From Methanosarcina acetivorans C2A (GTDB taxonomy: Archaea > Halobacteriota > Methanosarcinia > Methanosarcinales > Methanosarcinaceae): DNA of 64,000 bases. The notes beneath the pieces were generated by a model. That model was not told where the DNA came from and did no database searches. It saw only the letters and a list, made by a program, of their open reading frames with translations. Below, in pieces: positions 36,361-46,329 of the stretch; position 1 is the stretch's first letter, and each line of letters begins with the position of its first letter. The position numbers and the translations under genes were made by a program. Location: the NCBI RefSeq assembly GCF_000007345.1, contig NC_003552.1, forward strand, positions 2,232,001 to 2,296,000, in the 5' to 3' direction.

Positions 36361-38247
36361 TTAAGCATCTTTGCGCTTTAAGGTAAACACTCCTGCAAGC
36401 ATCGCCAGAAAAGCAAATAAAGTTCCTGGGCCCGGACTTTCAGGATTCCGGGTATCGGCTTCTCCTTTCAGGCCGGCGGTGTCCTTTCCGTCCTGTGGGA
36501 ACTGCTGAGTTTTGTCCTGATTTGTCTGCTGGTTCTGCCCGGTTTGCACCGTACCCTGCTTTGAGATTGGGATGAAGCCTGTGTCAGGTGCCCTATCGTA
36601 AATCGTTCTTCCGAATTTGTCAGGGTCAATGTGAACCTGGCCGATTCCGGTCTTTACTTCGTCTCCTGCAAGCCATTCCCTGCTCTGGTCGGTAAGAGGG
36701 ATATCGGCTTTGCTTGGCACAAGAGCCGTTTCAACATAGATGTCCATATTGCCTTCGTCTTGCAGGAACTCAAGGGGAATGCTCAGGTACATACGGTTTC
36801 CTTTCATGCTGATCAGATGTCCGGCATCCCTTACGCCGTAGGTCCCGGCCACGTCCCCGAAAATATCCGCATCCAGTTTTCCGTTGTAAAGGGAGTATAC
36901 GAGCATATATTCGGGAAGGGGGGTTGTCCCCTGGTCGGTGTCGAAAAATATGGTAGTAATCGCCCCGTCGTCAAGTTCGAGTTCGGAGTATTCAATTGTC
37001 AGCAGCATGATATTGTCTGAGTATCCGGCTTCGACCAGGGTGAGGTCATCTCCGTCATAGCCAAAGCCTGTAGAGTCCCCGGCAGGATCGTTGATCTCTA
37101 CGGGATTTTCGGTATATGTCAGCAGGGGGCTCAAACTTCCGGTCCCGGTATCCAGCGCTCCTTTCCCAAAGTCAGGGACCTGTTCCATTTCTCCGGAGAG
37201 GGAGCCATCGACCGTAAAGGAGTCAACAACGAGGTTAACTTTTCCATCATCATAACCTAGAAGCCCTAACGGAAGCCTCAGAAATACCTGGTTTCCGGAG
37301 GGTATGAACATTGCGTCGTTGTAGGGTACACCCAGGGAAATACCTCCTGTTTCCGTATATCCCATCCGGGTCAGGTCTGATTCTTCATTTTCTGTCTTCA
37401 GGCTCGCATCCGTCCCGAGCATGGGCCCGATCGTATAATCAATGCGGTAATCTATTCCAAAAGAGGGAGGTGCCTGTTCCGTATTCGTAAAGCCTGTTGC
37501 TATATCCTGATCCGAATCGATGAAAATCCAGCCGTTTATGTCTTCTCCATAAAAGCCGCTTCCGGACTCAACATCATTCTCATAAGTTAACAGCAGGTCA
37601 AGGACTCCATCATGTGCCATGATATCGACTCCTGTGATGTCCGCACCTTCCGAATCTCCAGTCTGATCCTGAAAACTTCCATCCAGATTCCCGGTCGGGC
37701 CCGAAATGCTGAGTTCTCCTGTTTTTGTGTTCAGGACTCCATAATCAGGCGCCCGGTCAAAAAAGAGAGCCTTTACAAGTTCGGAATGGCTGGCAACAAA
37801 AAGATCCATGTCCCCATCGTCGTTGCCAAGCATACCGAGGGGGAGTGTGATAAGCAATTTGTTTCCGGAAATAGACAGTGTGTTTTCGCTTACAGGATCG
37901 TCATTTAATGCAGCAGAGACAATAGGGTCGGAATAGATTATGTTCATAACACTGAAAGTGTAAACGTAGTCTGCCCCGATCCCTTTATTGTAACCTGTCC
38001 CGGAATTCCTGTCGGTATCAATAAAGACTGCTCCTGCACAGTCTTCTCCCTCGAGGTTTTCTGCAAAGCTGATTTCGGCATAAAGATACCCGTCGCTGAC
38101 CTCACAGGCAAGCTCTGTAATGTCAGGATAGGCAAAGTCTCCCATCGGGTCTGTTACACCTGCGGCCTGAACCGAAGCTGAGCCCTGAATTAAAAGCAGA
38201 AGTGAAAATGCAAAAATTACATAATTTTTTGTCCGATAAACTCTCAT
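36361..38247 (-). CDS. secreted repeat protein with PGF-CTERM-like anchor
   Basis: A 628-residue exported protein. A signal peptide ends near AAG at residue 30. Four related beta-sandwich modules follow, each with a D-P-x-G-D start (VTDPMGDFAYPD, QDQTGDSEGAD, INDPAGDSTGFGYDGDD) and a FIDTDRNSGTGYN or FIDSDQDIATGF calcium-like motif, resembling CBM9/DOMON-type domains. A Gln/Thr-rich linker leads to PGPGTLFAFLAMLAGVFTLKRKDA-type tail: sorting motif, membrane helix, basic end, as in archaeosortase substrates. It is probably a lipid-anchored surface protein. The ligand is unknown. Confidence 0.82.
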   Translation of the reverse strand: MRVYRTKNYVIFAFSLLLLIQGSASVQAAGVTDPMGDFAYPDITELACEVSDGYLYAEISFAENLEGEDCAGAVFIDTDRNSGTGYNKGIGADYVYTFSVMNIIYSDPIVSAALNDDPVSENTLSISGNKLLITLPLGMLGNDDGDMDLFVASHSELVKALFFDRAPDYGVLNTKTGELSISGPTGNLDGSFQDQTGDSEGADITGVDIMAHDGVLDLLLTYENDVESGSGFYGEDINGWIFIDSDQDIATGFTNTEQAPPSFGIDYRIDYTIGPMLGTDASLKTENEESDLTRMGYTETGGISLGVPYNDAMFIPSGNQVFLRLPLGLLGYDDGKVNLVVDSFTVDGSLSGEMEQVPDFGKGALDTGTGSLSPLLTYTENPVEINDPAGDSTGFGYDGDDLTLVEAGYSDNIMLLTIEYSELELDDGAITTIFFDTDQGTTPLPEYMLVYSLYNGKLDADIFGDVAGTYGVRDAGHLISMKGNRMYLSIPLEFLQDEGNMDIYVETALVPSKADIPLTDQSREWLAGDEVKTGIGQVHIDPDKFGRTIYDRAPDTGFIPISKQGTVQTGQNQQTNQDKTQQFPQDGKDTAGLKGEADTRNPESPGPGTLFAFLAMLAGVFTLKRKDA

Positions 38248-38746
38248 TTTTCAGCCCTCTTTACCCCTTACTTAATATTTCCAGATTTACTGCTGTTATT
38301 GATGTTCGTAAAATTTAGCCCTGATTAAAATTTATATTTCCGTACAATTTTTTATTCCGTACGTTTCGTTTTGTATACTTCAGTTCGTATAATTTTTCAG
38401 TTTATGTTTCTTCAAGAAACTTTAAAAAAGTACCTCTATTAAAAGTACCTCTATTATTACAAGCAGAAAGTTTCTTTAACCCTGTAAAAACAGAGAAATC
38501 CGCCAGGAAACTTTTTCCGAAATCCATTCTTACTGCGGGGAAACCGGGAGGTATCATATGTGAGATCTCATATACATCATCCAAACGCACTACCTTAATT
38601 TTTATTAGAAACTGCTTTATACCTTTCAGACCTGGAAGAACCTGCAAATTTCCCTCGAAATTTCTCTCGATATTTCCCCGAAATTACCCTGAAGAAAACA
38701 CCGTTAAAGCTCACCCTGTAAAAACTGCAGGTAGGAGAGGACCGGG
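38248..38746. other. intergenic region with 15-bp repeat
   Basis: No supported gene is seen. At 38426-38455 the 15-bp unit aaaagtacctctatt occurs twice. Between 38290 and 38400 are repeated cgta-type tracts (gttcgtaaaa, cgtacaattt, cgtacgtttcg). The region contains the divergent promoters of the secreted protein and the MATE gene. Confidence 0.45.
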
Positions 38747-40141
38747 ATACGCGAACACAGCAGCTTTCTGGGCACTGAAAAAGTGGGTAAACTTCTTTTC
38801 AAGCTCTCAGCCCCTTCCATAATCGGGATGCTTGTTTATGCTTTTTACAACGTAGTCGATACTATCTTCGTTGGCAGGGCTCTCGGGGAAGAAAGCGTTT
38901 CCGGCATTGGAGGGCTTGTGATAGCTTTTCCGATCCACATGCTGGCAATGGGAATAGCGATCGGGCTCGGGGTAGGAGGGTCTTCGATCGTTTCAAGGGC
39001 TCTTGGGTCTAAAGAACTTCATAGGGCTGAAAAAGCCCTTGGGACCGTGTTTTTCCTGGGAGTTTTTCTCGGGCTTGCTTACTCCCTTATAGGGCTTTCC
39101 TTCATAGAGCCGCTGCTGAAACTTTTCGGAGCAACTCCCGGGATTATGCCCTATGCACGGAGTTACCTTGAAATAATAATGGCAGGTTCGGTTGTTTTTA
39201 CTCTCGGGATCGCAGCCGAAGACCTTGTAAGAGCCGAGGGCAACGCCCGTTATGCAATGTTCGGAATGCTTTTAGGGGCCGGGTTGAATATTGTGCTTGA
39301 TCCGGTTTTCATTTTCGGACTTGACATGGGAGTCAGGGGAGCTGCTGTTGCAACGGTTCTTGCCCAGCTTGCATCCACTGTCTTCTTATTGCGTTACTTC
39401 CTTGCCGGAAAAGGCTCGGTTGCCTTCAAGCCTGGATTTCTGGTCCCGGACTCCGCCATCTCAAAAGAAGTGGTGGCAATAGGCATCGGTCCCTTTATTG
39501 TTGAAGCTTCAAACAGTGTCATGATGATTTTTGTAAACAACGCCCTTGCAACCTACGGAGGAGACGTCTCAATTGCAGCCTTCGGGATCATCCACCGCCT
39601 GCTCCTGCTAATCTTCCTGCCGATGCTCGGGATTTCCTTCGGCCTCCAGCCCATAGTGGGCTATAACTATGGTGCAAAGCAGTTTTCAAGAGTGATCGAA
39701 TCGGTTAAGGTCGCCCTGAAAGTCAGCACTCTCTTCTCCCTCCCAGGGTTTCTGGTCATGTTTCTCTTTCCGGCTCCAATCATCCATATCTTCAGCCCTG
39801 ATCCTGAACTCACAGCCGCAGGAACCCTGGCCATGCGGATTGTGGTGCTTATCCTGCCCTTCATAGGTTTCCAGCTTGTAGGCACAACCGTGTTTCAGGC
39901 CCTTGGAAAACCAAAACCCGCTTTTTTCCTGTCTCTTGCAAGGCAGCTCCTGTTCCTGCTGCCTCTGGTGCTGGTCCTGCCGAGATTTTACGGACTGGAC
40001 GGAGTGTGGGCTGCTTTTCCCATTTCGGATTTTCTGGCTTGCGTGCTGGCTGCGGGATTGCTGGAGAGGGAGTATCAAAAGTTTAAGACTAAGGAAAAGA
40101 AAGAGAAAAGCTTCAAATTAAGCCTGGAAATTGAGGCCTGA
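38747..40141 (+). CDS. MATE-family multidrug/metabolite exporter
   Basis: A 12-helix exporter driven by Na or H gradients. The family start LGTEKVGKLLFKLSAPSIIG is visible, followed by YNVVDTIFVGRALGEES and the second-half repeat at residues about 235-440. The plain ORF starts at GTG 38783, but homologous sequence extends 12 codons upstream to 38747, where ATA sits 6 bases after GGAGAGG. The start is therefore either the non-canonical ATA or the internal GTG, which would lose the conserved LGTEK segment. The substrate is unknown. A decayed copy of its 3' part is found near 45880. Confidence 0.9.
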   Translation: MREHSSFLGTEKVGKLLFKLSAPSIIGMLVYAFYNVVDTIFVGRALGEESVSGIGGLVIAFPIHMLAMGIAIGLGVGGSSIVSRALGSKELHRAEKALGTVFFLGVFLGLAYSLIGLSFIEPLLKLFGATPGIMPYARSYLEIIMAGSVVFTLGIAAEDLVRAEGNARYAMFGMLLGAGLNIVLDPVFIFGLDMGVRGAAVATVLAQLASTVFLLRYFLAGKGSVAFKPGFLVPDSAISKEVVAIGIGPFIVEASNSVMMIFVNNALATYGGDVSIAAFGIIHRLLLLIFLPMLGISFGLQPIVGYNYGAKQFSRVIESVKVALKVSTLFSLPGFLVMFLFPAPIIHIFSPDPELTAAGTLAMRIVVLILPFIGFQLVGTTVFQALGKPKPAFFLSLARQLLFLLPLVLVLPRFYGLDGVWAAFPISDFLACVLAAGLLEREYQKFKTKEKKEKSFKLSLEIEA

Positions 40142-40198
40142 TCTGATAAGAGGTTCTGACAAATAAATTAATAAATAAATACATAAATGAAGAAAAGG

Positions 40199-40588
40199 TT
40201 ATCTGGCACTCATATCAGGCTGCATTATCCCGAATATATTTTTTTCTGTGTCGAGACAATATGCAAGCCAGCCTACACCGGTTATGGGTCTCTTTTCTCC
40301 AGTCACTTTGCCTCCGTGCTTCTGTATCTGATTCAGGTATTTATCGATGTCCGGGACGTCTATTGTGCAGATATAGGTGCTTATCGGAGTGTCTGCCCCC
40401 GGTTCTCCTACCTGCCTTCTCATCATACCACCATTGATTCCTGGCTCTTCTTGTTTACCGGTTGTTATGCTCCAGTATTCCATTGGACCTTCCCACTTCT
40501 CTATCTTCCAGCCGAACACATCCTCGTAGAACTTTTTTGCCCTTTCAATATCTTCTGCACGTATCTCGAAATGAATAACTCTTGGCAT
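40199..40588 (-). CDS. VOC (glyoxalase/bleomycin-resistance fold) protein
   Basis: A 129-residue protein of the vicinal oxygen chelate superfamily. It starts VIHFEIRAEDIERAKKFYEDVFGWKIEKW, the usual beta-alpha-beta-beta-beta module, and repeats the fold in the second half (CTIDVPDIDKYLNQIQKHGG, ending DTEKNIFGIMQ). A metal-binding His is at residue 6 and an acidic residue near 113. Members are lyases, dioxygenases or binding proteins; which applies here is not visible. Confidence 0.87.
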   Translation of the reverse strand: MPRVIHFEIRAEDIERAKKFYEDVFGWKIEKWEGPMEYWSITTGKQEEPGINGGMMRRQVGEPGADTPISTYICTIDVPDIDKYLNQIQKHGGKVTGEKRPITGVGWLAYCLDTEKNIFGIMQPDMSAR

Positions 40589-40606
40589 TATAAGTACCCC
40601 CTGTTA

Positions 40607-40990
40607 TAACTAGATGGGCTGGATGGTATTTATATATTGATTTAGGCTTTGCTTTTTCAGACAGTTACTTTTTCAACTTGGGGGAGTAGAAAGAAGAATG
40701 ATAAATATTCAGACAGTTATGCCAAAGTGTGAACTAAGTATAGTCTTGAAACATTATGACCAAAATGTGCACTCAGTATATGCACTCAGTATATTGAAAC
40801 AGCCTGTTAAAAACAATATTTTTCAGACTATTCCGAAAGGGTATGTCTACTTCCGGGGACAAAAACGACTTAAAATGATAACCTTTTTGAGATATTCAAA
40901 TAAGTTTTTTAGTCTGCAGGATGACCGTTATAGTAATTCCATTGCACTTTCACTATCATCTGCATGCTCTTTTTGCTTATACCGGGTTCC
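40607..40990. other. intergenic region
   Basis: No supported gene. A 13-bp unit tgcactcagtata occurs twice near 40770-40794. The histidine kinase gene converges here, and pyrimidine runs near 40920-40990 lie inside its 3' end. Confidence 0.35.
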
Positions 40991-43900
40991 TTATTCGGTT
41001 TCCGTGAAACTGATCCTGAATGTAGTTCCTCCGTTCTTCTCCATTTCGATTGTACCCTCCAGCTGTTCTACAAGGATATTTACCAGCTGCAGGCCCAGAG
41101 AATCTGTATTCTTGAAGTCGACGTTTTCAGGAAAACCCAACCCGTTGTCCGAGACAACCAGTGAATAAAGGTAACTGTTCTTAATTGAACTCCCTCTATA
41201 ATTATTACTTATGATCTCATCTATGTTTTTATTTTCATTGATCTCCTTCCGGCAGAGTTTTATCCGGATTTCCCCTCTTCTTCCTGCAGGGAAGGCGTAT
41301 TTCAGGGCATTGGAGACAAGTTCGTTGATAATGATTCCCAGAGGAATTGCCGTGTCCATTCCCAGGAATGTATCCTCTGCCTCCAGTTTCAGTTTTACGT
41401 CCTCTTTCCTGACCGTATACGAGCTGAGAAGGTCCGAAGTCAGCTTCCGTAGATAGGCTGAAAAATCAAGGGTTTCGATGTCCCCTGCCCTGTACAGCTC
41501 TTCGTGGATAATGGCCATAGACGCCACGCGGTTCTGGCTTTCCCTGAATGCCTCAATAACTTCCCTGTCTTTGAACTTATCAGCCTGCAGTTCGAGGAGG
41601 CTGGATATTACCTGGAGGTTATTCTTGATCCTGTGGTGGATCTCTTTCTTGCGGATTTCCTCGGTCCTTGCCAGGGCTTCTTCTGCTTCCTTTCTTTCGG
41701 TGATGTCATAGATTGAGCCCTGCACAAGCACGGGTTTCCCTGAAGAATCGGAGATGTTCTGTATGATCTCATTGACCCATCGAACTTTTCCGTCCTTGTG
41801 CCTTATCCGGTACTCCCGGTTAATGATCGTCCCAGGGATGTTTTTCAGTTTCTCGGCGTCTTCAAAAATGCGGAGCCTGTCCTCTTCCTTCACAATCATG
41901 TCCCAGCGTACTTTTCCGGAAAGGAATTCTTCTTCGCTGTATCCGGTTATTTCTTTCAGGAGACCCTCTGCAAAAACCGGATCAAAGTCAACGTCTCCCT
42001 GAAAGGCAACTCCTTTGAAGTTTTGTATAAATGAGCGGTATTTCTCTTCGCTTTCCCTTACTTTTTCAAGGGAATTTTTAATCTGCGTAATGTCTTTGTT
42101 TGCCCCGAGCATCCTGTATATGCGCCCGTTTTCATCCTTCAGGAATACTCCTCTGTTTTCCACATAAATATAGGTACCGTCCTTCCTTTTGAGCCTGTAT
42201 TCCTCGCGGTATTTTTCTCCCTTTTCCAGGCATCTGTTATATGAATCGACTGCTCTTTTGCGATCCTCCGGGTGCAGGAGTTCTTTCCAGTCCTCCAGGC
42301 TGCTTAATTTTTTGAATTCTTCATCCCCGTAATCCATAAGTTCTTTGATATCTCCTCCCCAGCCTATTTTATCTCCAGGAATGTCATAATCATATACCAG
42401 CTGCCCGGTCTGCTCGGCAACGATGCGGAATTTTTCTTCGCTTCTCCGCAGTTCTTCAGTTGCAAGTTTCCTCTCAGTGATGTTTTTTATCACCCCGATC
42501 ATCCGGTATACTCTGCCCTCTTTGTCTCTCAAATAAGTCCCGCAGTCTTCCACATAAATATAGTCCCCGGACTTTCGTTTGAACCTGTATTCCTGGGAGT
42601 AACTCCCTCCGATCTTGAAAACATTTCTAAAATACGTGAATGCTTTTTCATAGTCCTCAGGGTGGATATGCTTTTTCAAGAGCTCACCGGCCGTAAGCTT
42701 GTGCATTTCCTCACTGGTATAACCGCTGATATCCTCAATAGCTCCTGCCCATTTAATGCGGTCTGAAGCTACATCGTAATCGTATACGAGCTGTCCTGTC
42801 TTTTCTGTTGCTATGCGGAACCTTTCTTCGCTTTCCTGAAGTTTTTCTGCGGCAAGCTTTATGGGAGTGATATCTTTTATTACCCCGATAGCTTTGCGGA
42901 TCTTCCCCTTTTCGTTTCGCAGGTAGACTCCGCTGTCTTCTACGTGGAAGTAGTTCCCGTCTTTCCTCCTGAACCTGTATTCCACCCGGAAGTGGCTGTC
43001 TTTTTCCTGGAACTTTTTGAATTCTGCAAAGGTCCTTTTCCGGTCTTCGGGGTGGACATGCTCTGTCCACGTCTTCCCAACGAATTCCCGGAATTCCTCT
43101 GTGCTGTAGCCGGTAATTTCGCTTATGGCACCTGCCCAGGTAAGCACGTCATTTATGTGGTCGTGTTCAAAGACGATCTGGCCTGTCTGTTCGGCAGCTA
43201 CCCTGAAGCGCTCCTCACTTTCTGATAGTTTCTTCTGGGCAAGCTTCTTCTCTTCAATATCTTTGATAACCCCAAGTGCTTTGGATATGTTTCCACTTTC
43301 GTCTTCAAGGTAGACTCCTTCATCTTCCACGGTGACATAGCTTCCGTCTGCCCTTTTGAGCCTGTACTCTTCAAAAAAATCCCCTCCGTTTTCCATGCAC
43401 CGGTAATGTGCCGCCATTACCTTTTCCCGGTCTTCGGGATGGATCAGCCCAAGCCAGCCGTCGGTGTTGATTTCCTGGATTTCCTCAAAGCCGTATCCGG
43501 TAATTTCGGGGATTGCTCCCGCCCATTCAGTTGTTCCCTTTATGTAATCATCATGATACAGGACCTGTCCGGTATGTTCTGCAATAAGGCGGTACCTTTC
43601 TTCGCTTCTTTCCAGTTTTTCCAGGGCAAGTTTCTGTTCCGTTATGTCCTTTATTACTCCGGCAGCCCTGTAGACTTTCCCATCCTTATCTTTTATGTAA
43701 AAGCCGTTGTCCTCTGCGTAGAAGTAGCTGCCGTCTTTTCTTCTAAGCCTGTACTCTTTATGGAAATCTTCCCCTGTATCCAGGGATTTTTTATAGGTCT
43801 CAACCGCCCTCTGGCGGTCCTCCGTATGGAGGTGTTCGGCCCAGACCTCAGGGACGAATTTCTGGAACTCCTCATAACTGTATCCCGTCAGTTCTTCGAT

Positions 43901-44755
43901 TGCCCCTTCCCAGGTACTCCGGTTTGTCCTTAAATCATAATCATAAATAAGCTGTCCTGTCCTTTCTGCAACTGCCCGGAACCTTTCTTCACTTTTCTCC
44001 AGGACTTCCAGGGCTATTTTCTTTTCACTTATATCTTTTATTACGCCAATAATCCAGTTCATCTGACCTTTTTCATTTTTAAGGTACACACTGCTGTCTT
44101 CCACACGGTAATAGCTCCCATCCTTTCTCCTGAACCGGTACTCTGCAAGATATTTCTCCCCTGTTCTCATGCACTTTTCATGGATTTCCCAGGCTCTTTC
44201 CACATCTTCCGGATGGATATGGTCCCTCCAGCCTTCCAGGTCTACCTGCCCGAACTCTTCAGGGCTGTATCCGGTAAGCTCTTTGATTGCTCCCGCCCAT
44301 TCAATTTCCCCTGTGCTGATGTCATAATCATATACAAGCTGCCCCGTTTGCTCGGCAACGATGCGGTATCTTTCCTCGTTTTTCCGGAATATTTCTTCCG
44401 CTTCCACCTGCCTGCTTATGTCAAACCCGTAGATGTTTACGCAGCCCTCTTCGGGGAGAGGGGAGAACCTCACGGAGTAAATCTTTTTTCCTGCAGTAAG
44501 CTCAAGGCATCCCGGATTTTTTAGAGTAAGCACTTTCAGGAAGCTGTGCCTCAGGGCTTGAGGGAGTTTTTCCTTTTCCCGGACTCCCCAGTGTTCCAGC
44601 AAAGGAAAAGCCGCCCTGTTGGCATAGACTATTGTACCATCTTTTTCCACTCTCAGGAAAGGATTCGGGTCATCGGAAAGAAATTTTCCAATTAATTGTT
44701 CATTTACATCCCTTTCGAGCTTTCTGCTGTCTTCGAAGCTTTTAGAGTCCCCCAT
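40991..44755 (-). CDS. soluble histidine kinase with eight PAS domains
   Basis: A 1254-residue sensor kinase without membrane helices. An N-terminal PAS (residues about 20-120) is followed by seven PAS-PAC units of about 125 residues, six of which share the pattern E-R-F-R-x-A-E-x-T-G-Q-L-V-Y-D-Y-D then W-A-G-A-I-x-E-I-T-G-Y. The kinase part is of the HisKA_2 type: the phospho-acceptor is in HHRIKNNLQVISSLLE near residue 1041, and the HATPase_c has NELVSNALKYAFP, DNGLGFP and GLQLV. The near-identical PAS units indicate recent internal amplification. No response regulator is adjacent, so the partner is elsewhere. The ligand may be a heme, flavin or redox signal; this is not visible. Confidence 0.93.
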   Translation of the reverse strand: MGDSKSFEDSRKLERDVNEQLIGKFLSDDPNPFLRVEKDGTIVYANRAAFPLLEHWGVREKEKLPQALRHSFLKVLTLKNPGCLELTAGKKIYSVRFSPLPEEGCVNIYGFDISRQVEAEEIFRKNEERYRIVAEQTGQLVYDYDISTGEIEWAGAIKELTGYSPEEFGQVDLEGWRDHIHPEDVERAWEIHEKCMRTGEKYLAEYRFRRKDGSYYRVEDSSVYLKNEKGQMNWIIGVIKDISEKKIALEVLEKSEERFRAVAERTGQLIYDYDLRTNRSTWEGAIEELTGYSYEEFQKFVPEVWAEHLHTEDRQRAVETYKKSLDTGEDFHKEYRLRRKDGSYFYAEDNGFYIKDKDGKVYRAAGVIKDITEQKLALEKLERSEERYRLIAEHTGQVLYHDDYIKGTTEWAGAIPEITGYGFEEIQEINTDGWLGLIHPEDREKVMAAHYRCMENGGDFFEEYRLKRADGSYVTVEDEGVYLEDESGNISKALGVIKDIEEKKLAQKKLSESEERFRVAAEQTGQIVFEHDHINDVLTWAGAISEITGYSTEEFREFVGKTWTEHVHPEDRKRTFAEFKKFQEKDSHFRVEYRFRRKDGNYFHVEDSGVYLRNEKGKIRKAIGVIKDITPIKLAAEKLQESEERFRIATEKTGQLVYDYDVASDRIKWAGAIEDISGYTSEEMHKLTAGELLKKHIHPEDYEKAFTYFRNVFKIGGSYSQEYRFKRKSGDYIYVEDCGTYLRDKEGRVYRMIGVIKNITERKLATEELRRSEEKFRIVAEQTGQLVYDYDIPGDKIGWGGDIKELMDYGDEEFKKLSSLEDWKELLHPEDRKRAVDSYNRCLEKGEKYREEYRLKRKDGTYIYVENRGVFLKDENGRIYRMLGANKDITQIKNSLEKVRESEEKYRSFIQNFKGVAFQGDVDFDPVFAEGLLKEITGYSEEEFLSGKVRWDMIVKEEDRLRIFEDAEKLKNIPGTIINREYRIRHKDGKVRWVNEIIQNISDSSGKPVLVQGSIYDITERKEAEEALARTEEIRKKEIHHRIKNNLQVISSLLELQADKFKDREVIEAFRESQNRVASMAIIHEELYRAGDIETLDFSAYLRKLTSDLLSSYTVRKEDVKLKLEAEDTFLGMDTAIPLGIIINELVSNALKYAFPAGRRGEIRIKLCRKEINENKNIDEIISNNYRGSSIKNSYLYSLVVSDNGLGFPENVDFKNTDSLGLQLVNILVEQLEGTIEMEKNGGTTFRISFTETE

Positions 44756-45195
44756 TTTTCCTCACTTTTCTGCTCTTGTTTCCTTTCTTTATGGAAATAA
44801 GCCCCTTTGTCCTTTGCTCAAATCACCGGCTAAAATTAGTTTATAGAGGACTACTCTATTTCCACTGTTAATAAATTATGTATTTGATATGCCGGAAGCT
44901 TTTCACTTAAAAATGCATACATTTAAATGCATACATTTGCCCGTTACGCATCCATTGTTTAAAAAAGCATATGATGCGTATTGAATATTTATAGAATTAT
45001 GGGACATTTCCGTTCAAACCAGAAGAGTGATTCATTAATCCTTAATTCATTTTATCGTGATTCGACTTAAAATTTGAATGCTCTTTTTTGAATTTTAAGT
45101 TCTTCTAAAAAGACGCGAGCTAATTATGCGTGATTAAGCCTCAGTTTGTCCAATAATACCGTCCAATTATACGGGCGATTGAAGCGGCTTTTGAA

Positions 45196-45400
45196 CAGAC
45201 GTACCCTGAAGGATAGTCATGCATGAATCCGGCAGAAAAACATTCCAGGCAGCATCTCCGGCAGCATCTCCGGTTCTGACCGTATCTGCAACTTCTACAA
45301 GTGTGGTCTCGATTAGAGTTTTCAGCTTTTCAGCAATCAGGATGCCTGTCTACGCCTGTTATAGCATAAGATGCAAAAATTCTACGCACCGTACTGGAAT
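45196..45400 (-). pseudogene. PfkB kinase relic
   Basis: The DNA gtaccctgaaggatag, then aatccggcagaaaaacat, then ctgaccgtatctgcaacttc matches 35460-35545 of the PfkB gene, the region encoding the DTVGAGDAFSAGFLY signature. A 12-bp duplication (ggcagcatctcc twice) and indels break the frame. Beyond 45310 similarity is faint. Confidence 0.65.
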
Positions 45401-45879
45401 CTTAAAAAACGAATTTCTGGAAAATATATACTTTAAAATATTTTTTTCTAGTAATGGATCGGGTACATAGACAAAATTCTAAAAAAACTGTTTTTGTGAG
45501 GAGTTAAACAGACAAATTATTATTGCTAAGTGAGGGGTGAAATAACTCTCTATATATGATACTATATCATTTAGACGAACATTCATATACAAGTGTTTAC
45601 AAAAGTAAAATGGGGAATATAAGTAAAAAAAATTCTCCAGGGGATGGAGAAAACAAAAAACCCCTACTTTCCCCATCCTCTTAATATATTTTCATAAATT
45701 TGCATAATTCTTCTATGGATTATCATCTTTCTGAGCTATACTTACAAAATATTTTTTTAAGCTGCCTTCCAGAGAATATCTGAAAAGGAGACCTTCATGA
45801 AAGCCCAGGGTTGAGTTTCCAGGAAAAAGTTTGGGCATTTTATTGATTCTTCAGGAGAAGTTTGGGATTTTTTGCTGAT

Positions 45880-46066
45880 ATGCTCTTTACAGGTTTCCAG
45901 TTCTCAGGCAAAACTCTGTCCCAGGCACTCGGAAAGACGAGACCGGTTTTCATTCTATCGCTTTCAAGGCGGCTCTTGAGCTTTCCTGTTAGTGCCGGTG
46001 CTGGTTCTGCGAAATTTAGGGGCCTTGCGTTTACGAGCTGCATTTCATCTGACTTTCCGCAGATAT
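45880..46066 (+). pseudogene. MATE exporter relic
   Basis: The frame gives GFQFSGKTLSQALGKTRPVF, ILSLSRRLLSFPV and then SDFPQ, matching the MATE segment GFQLVGTTVFQALGKPKPAF, FLSLARQLLFLLP and SDF near residues 360-425. Both ends of the gene are missing and the middle is frameshifted. It is in the same orientation relative to the PfkB relic as the intact pair. Confidence 0.7.
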
Positions 46067-46329
46067 CTTCAAAAAAATAACATTCCTATTGCTGTCGTTT
46101 TTTGAGAATTCTTTGAAAATTTGCAGTTATTTATCTCAACTGAAGCTTCGGGAAATGGGTGCTGGAAGTTTTCAATGAGGCAAAATGTAGAAATTGTGGG
46201 ATATTTCAAAAACGCGTGTTTGAAGAACCGGGGTAATCTTCAGAAAAAACGATAGCATGAAAACTTGTGGAAATTGAAAGGATGTCTGCGGAAAGTGGTT
46301 TTCATGCACCATAGACCCGTTTTTTTCGA

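Larger units (their letters stand above)
44756..46329. other. gene-poor region with decayed copies of neighbours
   Basis: No intact gene is seen. Two relics (PfkB-like at 45196-45400, MATE-like at 45880-46066) are described separately. The rest is AT-rich with no domain-bearing frames. Confidence 0.5.

Noticed and set aside
38402-38647. 81-residue minus-strand gene between the secreted protein and MATE
   Set aside because: No homologous motifs and part of the frame is a 15-bp repeat; kept as intergenic.
45219-45470. Plus-strand protein gene
   Set aside because: It overlaps a PfkB relic readable on the other strand and contains a 12-bp duplication artefact.
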